Assembly: GCF_029689945.1 (NCBI RefSeq)
Contig: NZ_CP121451.1
Coordinates: 930,001-994,000 of the forward strand
Direction of reading: 5' to 3'
Source: Paenibacillus amylolyticus
GTDB taxonomy: Bacteria; Bacillota; Bacilli; Paenibacillales; Paenibacillaceae
DNA: 64,000 nt
This document shows positions 1 through 9,366 of this stretch, in pieces (the stretch's first letter is position 1; each line of letters opens with the position of its first letter). The translations under genes and the position numbers were made by a program. Below the pieces are notes generated by a model, which ran no database searches, was not told the DNA's origin, and saw nothing but the letters and a program-made list of their open reading frames with translations.

Positions 1-442
1 CATGCAAATGAATGGAGCCATGTTCGTTTGTTACGGTTGCGCCAAGCGCTTCAAATCCTTTGATATGTTGATCAATTGGACGAGGCTCAAAATTACAGCC
101 CCCTGGTAAACCTATGGTCGCTTCTTTGAAGCGTCCTAGCAATGCACCCATCATATAATATGAAGCGCGAAGCTTCTTCACGGGACCATTCGGCATAGGA
201 ATGGATTTGATATCAGAAGGGTCTATCTTCATCTGACTGCCTTCCCAAGTCACACGTGCTCCGAGTTCCTCCAAAATTTCTGCATAAACCGCCACATCAC
301 TCAAAAGCGGCAGGTTGTCCAACACGACTTCTGACTCGGCAAGCAATGCTGCAGGAATAAGCGCAATGGCGCTGTTCTTGGCGCCGCTTATAGTTACAGT
401 TCCCTGTAACGGACGTCCGCCACTAATCATTAATTTTTCCAT
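1..442 (-). CDS. murA: UDP-N-acetylglucosamine 1-carboxyvinyltransferase, N-terminal part (runs off the window)
   Basis: Enolpyruvyl transferase of the first committed, cytoplasmic step of peptidoglycan synthesis (phosphoenolpyruvate onto UDP-GlcNAc). I translated the 147 codons present: they start [14 protein letters not shown] and contain [13 protein letters not shown], with the family Lys near residue 22, and [13 protein letters not shown] near residue 95. The catalytic Cys loop would follow at about residue 115, where the sequence reads [13 protein letters not shown]. The ATG at 442 follows a GGGGG ribosome-binding site. It lies downstream of fbaA and spo0F on the same strand, as murAB (murZ) does in B. 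subtilis. The C-terminal two thirds lie outside the window. Confidence 0.93.
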   Translation of the reverse strand, partial: MEKLMISGGRPLQGTVTISGAKNSAIALIPAALLAESEVVLDNLPLLSDVAVYAEILEELGARVTWEGSQMKIDPSDIKSIPMPNGPVKKLRASYYMMGALLGRFKEATIGLPGGCNFEPRPIDQHIKGFEALGATVTNEHGSIHLH

Positions 443-529
443 AAAGCTTAATGTCCCCCTACGTGTTTTGCAGCCGATGAACGGCAATACGTGCTGATGG
501 CTTCCGATGTAGAAATAAGGTGTGAAAAT

Positions 530-559
530 GGAAAGACACCGGCTAGGCGGTGTTTTTCC
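530..559 (-). terminator. hairpin between fbaA and murA
   Basis: Stem of GGAAA and ACACCG pairing with CGGTGT and TTTCC (one opposed mismatch) around a six-base loop, just downstream of the fbaA stop. The T-run on the minus side is poor, so this may be a weak terminator or an mRNA-stabilising hairpin. Confidence 0.45.
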
Positions 560-589
560 ATTTCACAGTATGGAACTGGTAAAGATAAA

Positions 590-1444
590 TTACGCTTTGT
601 TGTTGGAACCAAACTCGCGGATTTTACCTTTAACGGTTTCTTTGATTGCATCACGGCCTGGTACGATGAACGTACGTGGATCGTAAGCATCTGGTTTAGC
701 TGCAAGCACTTCACGAACCACTTTGGAGAACGCAATTTGGTTCTCTGTGTTTACGTTGATTTTCGATGTACCCAGGGAAATGGCTTTGTCGATGTCGTGT
801 TTAGGAATACCTGTACCACCGTGCAATACGAGTGGAACTTGTACCGCGTCACGAACTTCTTCCATTTCTTTGAAGCCCAGGTTAGGCTCGCCATGGTAAG
901 GACCGTGTACAGAACCAAGAGCAGGTGCCAATGTGTCGATACCTGTTTCTTTAACGATACGGATACACTCGTTCAGGTCAGCGTACATGATTCCGCCGAT
1001 AACGTCGTCTTCTTGTCCGCCTACTGTACCTACTTCAGCTTCTACAGAAACGCCTTTAGCGTGTGCATATTCTACAACTTTTTTAGTCATTTCGATGTTT
1101 TCATCGATAGAGTGGTGGGAACCGTCGATCATAACGGATGTAAATCCAGCATCGATCGCTTCTTTACACTTGTCGAAGCTTGAACCGTGGTCCAGGTGAA
1201 TAGCAACTGGTACGGAGATTTTCATGTCGTGAACGAGTCCTTCTACCATTTTAACTACAGTGTAGAAGCCGCCCATGTGACGCGCTGCGCCTTCGGATAC
1301 GCCCAGGATTACTGGGGATTTTTCTTCTTCAGCAGCACCAAGAATCGCTTGAGTCCACTCAAGGTTATTGATGTTGTATTGACCAACTGCATATTTTCCT
1401 TCAAGTGCTTTGTTCAACATGTCTGTCATAGATACTAATGGCAT
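590..1444 (-). CDS. fbaA: class II fructose-1,6-bisphosphate aldolase
   Basis: Zinc-dependent aldolase that interconverts fructose-1,6-bisphosphate with DHAP and glyceraldehyde-3-phosphate in glycolysis and gluconeogenesis. The 284 residues match the usual class II length. Visible signatures are [12 protein letters not shown] near residue 80 (catalytic Asp and zinc-binding His), [13 protein letters not shown] near 175, and LVLHGGTGI near 205 (second zinc His and phosphate-binding glycines). The ATG follows AGGAGG at good spacing. It sits between spo0F and murA, as in B. subtilis. An extended -10 (TGGTATAAT, minus strand, -10 at 1510-1515) lies about 65 bases upstream. Confidence 0.97.
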   Translation of the reverse strand: MPLVSMTDMLNKALEGKYAVGQYNINNLEWTQAILGAAEEEKSPVILGVSEGAARHMGGFYTVVKMVEGLVHDMKISVPVAIHLDHGSSFDKCKEAIDAGFTSVMIDGSHHSIDENIEMTKKVVEYAHAKGVSVEAEVGTVGGQEDDVIGGIMYADLNECIRIVKETGIDTLAPALGSVHGPYHGEPNLGFKEMEEVRDAVQVPLVLHGGTGIPKHDIDKAISLGTSKINVNTENQIAFSKVVREVLAAKPDAYDPRTFIVPGRDAIKETVKGKIREFGSNNKA

Positions 1445-1550
1445 GGTTTCAATCCTCCTAGGGGTTTGGGTTGTGTCTATGGTTTTTAGCCGAAATCACA
1501 TACGGGCTTATTATACCACATCCCATGTCAAATACTAAACAAGCATTTGC

Positions 1551-1578
1551 AAAAATGCTGTGCTTTGCAGCACAGTTT
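1551..1578 (-). terminator. terminator downstream of spo0F
   Basis: CTGTGCT/AGCACAG seven-base-pair stem with a four-base loop, followed on the minus strand by CATTTTT. It separates spo0F from the fbaA promoter. Confidence 0.65.
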
Positions 1579-1704
1579 TCATAGACACCGCTTTATAACT
1601 TCCTCATTTCCAATATTCCCCGGATGAAGGAGTGAAATACCCCGTTATCCCACCAAGTACCTTCTATGTTCTCCACACGCAAAAAAATCCTGTATCAACA
1701 GGAT

Positions 1705-2091
1705 TCAGCTGCATTTATTGGCAGTACCATTGCGAAGTTGCATATTCACAGCCACTCGCATCTCGTCGATATCAAACGGTTTCGTAAAGTGCATGAGCGC
1801 CCCGAGATCCGTGGCTTCCTTAATCATGTCCAGTTCACCATAAGCAGTCATCATGATCACTTTGATATCCGGATCAATTTCTTTAATATGCTTTAGAATT
1901 TCCAGACCGTCCATTCCAGGAATCTTCATATCGAGCAATACCAGATCAGGCTTGTCATTATTTACAATCTCCAGAGCAACCTTGCCGTTGGGTGCTTGAA
2001 ACGTGTTGTACCCTTCACTGCTGAACACTTCCATTAACAGGATTCGAATTCCATTCTGGTCATCAACAATCAAAACTTTTTTATCTTCCAC
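1705..2091 (-). CDS. spo0F: sporulation phosphorelay response regulator Spo0F
   Basis: Single-domain receiver of 128 residues with no output domain. In the phosphorelay it accepts phosphate from sporulation kinases and passes it to Spo0B and then Spo0A. The acidic pocket (Asp10, Asp11), phospho-acceptor Asp54 ([12 protein letters not shown]), Thr82 and Lys104 fall at exactly the B. subtilis Spo0F numbers. The start is GTG, preceded by AGGAGG. It lies between pyrG and fbaA, the classical spo0F setting. A near-consensus sigma-H promoter lies upstream. A candidate partner kinase is encoded at 27.8-30.1 kb. Confidence 0.96.
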   Translation of the reverse strand: MEDKKVLIVDDQNGIRILLMEVFSSEGYNTFQAPNGKVALEIVNNDKPDLVLLDMKIPGMDGLEILKHIKEIDPDIKVIMMTAYGELDMIKEATDLGALMHFTKPFDIDEMRVAVNMQLRNGTANKCS

Positions 2092-2165
2092 TCTGTAACC
2101 TCCTAGAATTAGGAAAGCATGTACGTCTTCGAATCTGGATAACTATCCCATAGTCGTCATGATAA

Positions 2166-2194
2166 GTATTCTACCTCTTCCATTAAAATCCTGC
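2166..2194 (-). promoter_or_regulatory. sigma-H-type promoter of spo0F
   Basis: On the minus strand GCAGGATTT (2186-2194) is followed after 11 bases by GTAGAATAC (2166-2174). This fits the sigma-H pattern RNAGGAWWW-N11-12-RNNGAATWW except at the last base. B. subtilis spo0F is known to be sigma-H dependent. Seen by eye only. Confidence 0.7.
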
Positions 2195-2238
2195 TACCCT
2201 TACAAAATGACAAAAAGCATTTCCACCTGCTTTTACGC

Positions 2239-2285
2239 AAAAAAAGGGACGTTCAGGCATCCGCTAAGGTTGCCATGAACATCCC
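2239..2285 (-). terminator. terminator downstream of pyrG
   Basis: On the minus strand GGGA-GTTCA-GGCA pairs with TGCC-GAAC-TCCC, interrupted by small mismatches, and is followed by seven T. Confidence 0.8.
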
Positions 2286-2315
2286 AATATCTATTACATT
2301 AACACTAGAACATAA

Positions 2316-4172
<1,857 letters not shown>

Positions 4173-4214
4173 ACGGAAAACAATCATTTTGCAAAATTAT
4201 GCCTCTAAAAATAC

Positions 4215-4324
4215 AAAAAAAAGTACTCCCGCAGGACGGGGCACCTTCTATAAAAAACATAAATATATTGTCGCTCATTCATAAGCCCATGCAATAGTTT
4301 ACCCGTTACCCCGTCTGCTGTCAA
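4215..4324 (-). promoter_or_regulatory. pyrG promoter with GGGC start and early attenuator
   Basis: On the minus strand TTGACA (4319-4324), a 17-base spacer and TAAACT (4296-4301) are followed seven bases later by GGGCTT, with GGG at 4288-4286. About 45 bases on, a GTGCCCCG/CGGGAGTAC hairpin with one bulge (4223-4244) is followed by eight T (4222-4215). In B. subtilis, pyrG transcripts start GGGC. At low CTP, repeated G addition makes a G-tract that pairs with the C-rich 5' arm of the terminator and allows read-through. The CCCC segment here could play that part. Regulation is inferred from layout. Confidence 0.68.
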
Positions 4325-4371
4325 GGCTGACTATTCCGGGGAAACGGGTAAATTATAGACGTCAAAAATGA

Positions 4372-4950
4372 CTACCGATTATCAGAATCGTCGTCAAATT
4401 CATCCTCGTTTTCGGACTCTTCTTCGTCTTCGTCGAGGTCTTCATCTTCCAGATCGTCATCTTCGACCAGCACTTCTTCTTCGCTGTCTTCTTCATCAAA
4501 GATGTCGTCTTCGTCTTCATCTTCTTCGTCTTCATCCTCGTCTTTATCCGTGCTGTCGAAGTCTTCATCGCTGTTATAGCTATCTTCTTCTTCACCGAAG
4601 TCTTCATCTTCCAGATCATCATCTTCATCGTTGATGATACGCGGACGCTTCGCACCCGTCATGGAATCTTCCGTTCCGGCTACCGGATACCAGCGCTTCA
4701 AGCCCCACAGACTTGTACCGACGCAAGCAAAACGACCATCGATATTAATCTCGGTATATAGCTGGGCGATAAACTCGTTGATTTCTTCATCAGTCATTCC
4801 GCGCTGCTTCGCTACCTCATTCATCAAGTCACGATAGTAATACGGCGTATTAGCCGCTTTCAGCACCATAAAGGCAAGGTCCACCAAAGGGATCTCTCTT
4901 ACCTTTTCTTTATCAATTTTCAAATTGAGCGAGGTACTCACTGCAGACAC
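4372..4950 (-). CDS. rpoE: DNA-directed RNA polymerase delta subunit
   Basis: Delta is a Firmicute-specific RNA polymerase subunit that promotes enzyme recycling and promoter selectivity. Residues 1-95 form the folded HARE-HTH-type domain (IPLVDLAFMVL, then DEINEFIAQLYTEINIDGRF near residues 55-75, and GLKRWYPV). Residues from about 115 to the end are an almost unbroken Asp/Glu tail, which is diagnostic of delta. The start is GTG with an AGAGGA ribosome-binding site. The pyrG-rpoE neighbourhood is conserved in Bacillales. The tail makes the opposite strand look like an Arg/Leu-rich reading frame, which is an artefact. Confidence 0.95.
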   Translation of the reverse strand: MSAVSTSLNLKIDKEKVREIPLVDLAFMVLKAANTPYYYRDLMNEVAKQRGMTDEEINEFIAQLYTEINIDGRFACVGTSLWGLKRWYPVAGTEDSMTGAKRPRIINDEDDDLEDEDFGEEEDSYNSDEDFDSTDKDEDEDEEDEDEDDIFDEEDSEEEVLVEDDDLEDEDLDEDEEESENEDEFDDDSDNR

Positions 4951-5175
4951 TTCCTCTCACACAAAATTCACTTTTTAACCCCTACGAACAGGACTGTTAC
5001 GTATAACATATCCATTAACAAACCTAAGTAAAACCTATTTAGCGTTAAAAAGCAAGTTTTTATGTACGGATGTGACGCAAATGCGGAGGGCAACTCCACT
5101 CCGTCCAATATATTCAACGTGATGTGACATTAAACTCATACGTATCCTTCATTGCCAAAGAGACATCTCCATATT

Positions 5176-5200
5176 AAAAAGACGGAGTCCCCTCCGCCTT
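5176..5200 (-). terminator. terminator-like hairpin upstream of rpoE
   Basis: Minus-strand AAGgCGGAG and CTCCGtCTT pair around a four-base loop and are followed by TTTTT. It is about 225 bases before the rpoE start and no minus-strand gene precedes it. It could attenuate an rpoE leader transcript or end a small RNA from the 5.2-5.4 kb intergenic region. Confidence 0.5.
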
Positions 5201-5290
5201 CTGACTGTATACCCTTGAAGGATTGCTCCTCACCAGGTTCCCCGCAAGAGCCCTCTAGCTCTCCATCCATCATATGTCCCTGCGCCCGTT

Positions 5291-5401
5291 TTGACACGAA
5301 GAGAATGTGTTTTTATAAAAAAAGGGCAAGTTCCCCATGCGGCGGGATGAGCGCATTCATAGAATACCTCAGCATGTTCATCCCGAAGGGGGCTGCCCAT
5401 T
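5291..5401 (+). promoter_or_regulatory. strong sigma-A promoter and SD-sequestering leader of the S8 protease gene
   Basis: TTGACA (5291-5296), 17 bases, TATAAA (5314-5319). The predicted transcript starts near 5325 within GGGCA (5324-5328). This pairs with TGCCC (5394-5398); CCCC (5333-5336) pairs with GGGG (5388-5391); and CGGGATGA (5343-5350) pairs with TCATCCCG (5378-5385). The Shine-Dalgarno AGGGGG lies in the right arm, so the leader could hide the ribosome-binding site. Confidence 0.65.
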
Positions 5402-6557
5402 ATGGACTATACTGGTTTATTGCATCAATTGATTGACGGAGTGCGCCGCCCTGAACCAGAGCAGGGAGGGCGATATTTGATCCGATTTGCCAAACCGCAG
5501 CAGTACGAAGCCTGTCTCGTGGAATTATCACGGATGCGAAATGAATACACCGACCTTGGGGCCGTCCGCTCCTCACGATTAGCTCGTTCCATTATCGCAA
5601 CAGTTCAACGCCCGGAGGATCTGTACCGCTATGGCGATGAGATTTCGATTGAAGAAGACATACCTATCTCCCTACATGCCACCGCACTCCACAGCAAACC
5701 AAGCAATGCACAAGGCATACCTTGGGGAGTGAAGCAGATCCGGGCACCCAAAGTATGGTCTGTGTCTACCGGACACCGGATTAAAATTGGAGTAATTGAT
5801 ACAGGTGCTGATTACCATCATCCTGATCTTCGATATTCTCTGGCACGCGGCATCAATCTGTTAAACCGCAGACCTGCTACCGCATGATGATAACGGTCAC
5901 GGCACCCACATTGCGGGAACGATCGCCGCAGCCAATAGCACCGCCGGCATGATTGGTGTAGCTCCACGCGCCCTGATCTATCCGGTGAAGGCATTTGACC
6001 ATAACGGATCGGCTTATGTATCCGATATTGTACTTGGCATCGACTGGTGTGTACGCAACAAGGTCGATATCATCAATATGAGCTTTGGCATGAAAACACG
6101 CAGCAAGGCGCTTCTTGACGTTGTCAATCGTGCGTACCATGCAGGAATCGTGATCGTTGCTTCGTCTGGAAATGATGGCAAACGCCGCAGTATTGATTAT
6201 CCCGCACGTTATCCCCAAACCATATCCGTTGGAGCAACCGACAAAAATAGACGTATAGCATCCTTCAGCAATCGCGGCGCATACGTGGATGTCTATGCGC
6301 CAGGCGATAAGATCGTCTCCTCCTGGGTACAAGGCAAGCATCACGAGATGAGCGGTACCTCCATGGCGACTTCCCATGTGAGTGGTGCTATCGCTTTGTT
6401 GCTTGCAAAACATCCAGGGTTATCCCCCGGCGAAATCAAGACACTCGTGAAACGTGCAACAATTCCTTTGCGTGCCCGCAAGACCACTACCGCAAAAAGC
6501 AAGGTGCGCGGTGGGGAGATTGACGCCCTGAAGCTAATGCAGGAGGGCGGGGAATAA
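5402..6557 (+). CDS. S8 (subtilisin-like) serine peptidase, frameshifted
   Basis: Subtilase with the catalytic triad intact across two frames: Asp in IGVIDTGAD and His in DDNGHGTHIAGT flank the break, and Ser is in MSGTSMATSHVSGA near the C-terminus. The first frame stops at 5887; the second carries DLLPHDDNGHGTH in phase from 5871. The join needs one base fewer (or two more) around 5864-5876. The repaired protein would be about 384 residues. No signal peptide is visible, so an intracellular or leaderless protease is likely. The ATG follows AGGGGG, which is buried in a leader hairpin. The frameshift may be a sequence error or a real disruption. Confidence 0.82.
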
Positions 6558-6639
6558 GATGCCATTCGGTTCAACCTCGCTGTAGTCAGGATAGTGCAGG
6601 CCTTGTGCAGCCTGGTTTCCTCAGCACCGGGGACACAAC

Positions 6640-6692
6640 AAAAAGTCTCCATATCCCACGTTGATGACGCAACGTGGGCATGGAGACTTTTT
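6640..6692. terminator. bidirectional terminator between the S8 protease gene and argS
   Basis: AAAAAGTCTCCAT and CCCACGTTG pair with CAACGTGGG and ATGGAGACTTTTT. Runs of A and T at both ends serve the two convergent genes. Confidence 0.9.
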
Positions 6693-6730
6693 ACTTTGGG
6701 CAGAGCGGCGATATGCCGCGAGCCTTGAAT

Positions 6731-8410
6731 TTACATTTTGTCCGGAGCGGTTACGCCTACCAGACGAAGCGCCGTTGCGATAACGGTACGCACAGCACCG
6801 ATCAGCGCCAGACGTGCCTGAGTCTGCTGCGCATCTTCCGTAATGACACGTTCTGCACGGTAGTAGCTATGGAACAGGGATGCCAGCTCGTATACATAAC
6901 GGATGATACGATGAGGCGCATACCCTGTTGCCGCTGCCGCGATTTCCTCAGGTAGCTCTCCCATTTTGCGAAGAAGGTCATATTCGTGCTCTGTGGTCAG
7001 CTTGGACAAGTCGATCTGCGCCAGTGGCAGCAGTTCAATACCTTGTTCTTCAGCCTGACGATACACACTGCACACGCGCGCATGTGCGTATTGTACGTAG
7101 AATACCGGATTCTCATTGGATGTCGAAATCGCAAGGTCCATGTCAAAGTCCAGATGGGAGTCCATGCTGCGCATCGTGAAGAAATAACGGATCGCATCAA
7201 TACCCACTTCATCCATCAGATCTTCCATCGTTACCGCTTTACCCGTACGCTTGGACATTTTCACTTTCTCGCCGTTCTGGAACAAGCTCACCATCTGTGC
7301 AATCAAGACCACCAGTTTCTCAGGGTCATTACCCAGTGCTTGCATCGCAGCTTTCATCCGCGGAATATATCCGTGGTGATCCGCACCCCAGATGTTGATC
7401 ATTGTGTCGTATCCACGAGCATATTTATCACGGTGATACGCAATGTCTGGCGTCAGGTAAGTATACGTGCCATCGTTCTTGATCAAGACACGTTCTTTGT
7501 CATCACCATACTGCATCGTTTTCAGCCAAGTTGCTCCATCTTGCTCATAGATCTCATTGCGGTCACGCAATTCATCAAGTACTCGCAAAACTTCTCCGTT
7601 GTCATACAGGGAGGTTTCGCTGAACCAGATATCAAAGTTAACACGGAAGCGATTCAAGTCGCGTTTGATCTTGTCCAGTTCCTTCTCCAGTCCAAAGTCA
7701 CGGAAATAAGCCGCTCGATCACCCGGATGCATGGACAGCAATTCATCACCCTTTTCAGCAACGAGTTGCTTCGCAAATCCTTTAATATCTTCACCGTGAT
7801 AACCATCCTCAGGCATCTCAGCATCCTGACCCAGCTCTTGCAGATAACGAGCTTCAATGGAACGAGCCAGATTAAATACCTGATTACCTGCATCATTGAT
7901 GTAGTACTCACGGGTTACTTCGTACCCAGCGTAGTCAAGGATGTTACATAGAGCATCACCTACAGCTGCTCCACGGGCATGACCCAGATGCAGACTGCCT
8001 GTCGGGTTGGCACTGACGAACTCCATCTCGACTTTGCGTCCTTCTCCGATGCTAATTCTTCCGTAGTCTTTACCTTGCTCCTGCACAAGCGCAAGTATTG
8101 GATAAAGGTAACTCTTGTCCAATTTGAAGTTAATGAATCCTGGTCCCGCAATCTCAGCCTTCTCAATGCCTGCTTCAGCCAGATTCAGGTTGGCAATGAT
8201 CTCTTCAGCAATCTGACGTGGATTGCGCTTGGCAATCTTGGTCAGCTGCATGGCAGCATTGGTAGCCAGATCTCCGTGTGTCTTCTCACGCGGCACTTCC
8301 AGTGTGATGGCTGGCAATTCTTCCTGCGTAACAATTCCGGCCGCCACAATGGCGTTGCCGATGGCCGTGCTTACCCGTTCGTTAATCGTATCTAGTGGAT
8401 TACGTGTCAT
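6731..8410 (-). CDS. argS: arginyl-tRNA synthetase
   Basis: Class I synthetase that charges tRNA-Arg. The 559 residues match the family length. Features in order are the N-terminal additional domain, the HIGH-type motif FVSANPTGSLHLGHARGA near residue 130, MSKRTGKAVTMEDL near 385 (KMSK region), and the C-terminal anticodon-binding DALR domain. The ATG is preceded by AGGAGG. The start overlaps the end of the upstream DUF1934 gene by ATGA, so the two are translationally coupled, as with ywiB and argS in B. subtilis. Confidence 0.97.
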   Translation of the reverse strand: MTRNPLDTINERVSTAIGNAIVAAGIVTQEELPAITLEVPREKTHGDLATNAAMQLTKIAKRNPRQIAEEIIANLNLAEAGIEKAEIAGPGFINFKLDKSYLYPILALVQEQGKDYGRISIGEGRKVEMEFVSANPTGSLHLGHARGAAVGDALCNILDYAGYEVTREYYINDAGNQVFNLARSIEARYLQELGQDAEMPEDGYHGEDIKGFAKQLVAEKGDELLSMHPGDRAAYFRDFGLEKELDKIKRDLNRFRVNFDIWFSETSLYDNGEVLRVLDELRDRNEIYEQDGATWLKTMQYGDDKERVLIKNDGTYTYLTPDIAYHRDKYARGYDTMINIWGADHHGYIPRMKAAMQALGNDPEKLVVLIAQMVSLFQNGEKVKMSKRTGKAVTMEDLMDEVGIDAIRYFFTMRSMDSHLDFDMDLAISTSNENPVFYVQYAHARVCSVYRQAEEQGIELLPLAQIDLSKLTTEHEYDLLRKMGELPEEIAAAATGYAPHRIIRYVYELASLFHSYYRAERVITEDAQQTQARLALIGAVRTVIATALRLVGVTAPDKM

Positions 8411-8832
8411 GAAATTGGTTCCTCCTGTATATGCAAACTAATCGCGAAATGTCCGGATTCTTCATCAAAGCGGTAAAAGTCGTAGCTCCACGCTGCGCGT
8501 GCGCTCAATCCCTGAATGGAAAGTTCCAGCTTCTGTGTATGCGTGGACAGGGCAAACGACATGTATGGTGATCGGTAGAAACCAGGAAGCTTCCGATTCA
8601 GTTCAAAAGTCTGCTCCGATTCCACTTCACCATGACGTATAATCTTGATGGATTCTCCGCCCAGCTTCAATGTGGTACGAGTTGTGCCTCCCTCGGGTCC
8701 AACCTGCGGTTCTTCATAACGAACATAAAGAACGGACCCTTTCAACACGGCTTCACCCTGCATTTCCTGCAGCACATCTTCACCTTCATAACGGCTGTGC
8801 AGCCGGATGTGTACCGGTCGCATGTTCGACAT
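8407..8832 (-). CDS. DUF1934 family protein (YwiB-like)
   Basis: A 141-residue beta-rich protein of the DUF1934 family, whose B. subtilis member YwiB is also encoded just before argS. The family is described as a calycin-like beta-barrel, and its biochemical role is not known to me. Alternating hydrophobic beta strands are evident (ISLHIQEEP at the C-terminus, SVLYVRYEE near residue 35). There is no signal peptide, no cysteine and no catalytic motif. Its last four bases overlap the argS start, so both probably come from one mRNA. Confidence 0.85.
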   Translation of the reverse strand: MSNMRPVHIRLHSRYEGEDVLQEMQGEAVLKGSVLYVRYEEPQVGPEGGTTRTTLKLGGESIKIIRHGEVESEQTFELNRKLPGFYRSPYMSFALSTHTQKLELSIQGLSARAAWSYDFYRFDEESGHFAISLHIQEEPIS

Positions 8833-9027
8833 GAATGTTAACCTCCATTATATTCGAGGCGACGCAAAATCAGGCACGGCCGGTGAGAACAGCCCTTCCC
8901 GTATTGTTGTGTCGCTATACGCGCTCATATTCCCGGATAGCTCGCTATCCTACACTCTACTGTATAACTATATCCAGTTCCCTCGCTCAATTCAAATCCA
9001 AATTCAGAGTTTTTCCCTCATCAAGCC

Positions 9028-9067
9028 AAAAAGAAGAGTTACACCTGTAAAGTGCAACTCCCTTTTG
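9028..9067 (-). terminator. terminator downstream of the Cys-rich small protein gene
   Basis: Minus-strand GAGTTGCAC pairs with GTGTAACTC (one mismatch) and is followed by TCTTTTT. Confidence 0.7.
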
Positions 9068-9096
9068 CTTCATTATAATAAATTTCATTCATCTGA

Positions 9097-9366
9097 TTAG
9101 GCCCATTGCGATTCATAAGGAAAAGGACAAGTCGACTCACTCAGCTTCGCTCGCACCTGCACGAGACAGCCACAGTGCCGACAAGTTGTGCCATATTGCA
9201 AGTCCGGACAGGCAGAGCAGATGGATAGCCGCCGCTCATATTCCTCATCCTGTACCGTCGGACGCGAGCGTGAAGCAATCTCGACAAGCCTGGCCATTTT
9301 GGCATCGCTAATCTTCACATCATACTGATCATTGCAACCTTTGCAAGGCTCCTGCCTTTTCATCAT
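9097..9366 (-). CDS. small cysteine-rich protein, DUF6171-like
   Basis: An 89-residue protein with nine cysteines: CKGC near the N-terminus, CSACPDL near residue 50, then CRHCGCLV and a final CPFP. The spacing suggests one or two structural zinc sites (zinc-ribbon style) rather than redox catalysis. It resembles small proteins annotated as DUF6171; no function is known to me. The start codon overlaps the arabinofuranosidase stop (TAATG), so it is coupled to that gene. A terminator follows. Confidence 0.72.
   Translation of the reverse strand: MMKRQEPCKGCNDQYDVKISDAKMARLVEIASRSRPTVQDEEYERRLSICSACPDLQYGTTCRHCGCLVQVRAKLSESTCPFPYESQWA

Noticed and set aside
4368..4634. Arg/Leu-rich frames opposite the rpoE tail
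   Set aside because: Produced by the complement of the Asp/Glu repeat of the delta subunit.
5324..5401. Known riboswitch class in the S8 protease leader
   Set aside because: The stem-loop matches no riboswitch consensus I know; kept only as an unexplained leader structure.
6986..7951. 321-codon plus-strand frame opposite argS
   Set aside because: Mirror of synthetase codons, with unlikely amino-acid composition and no start signal.
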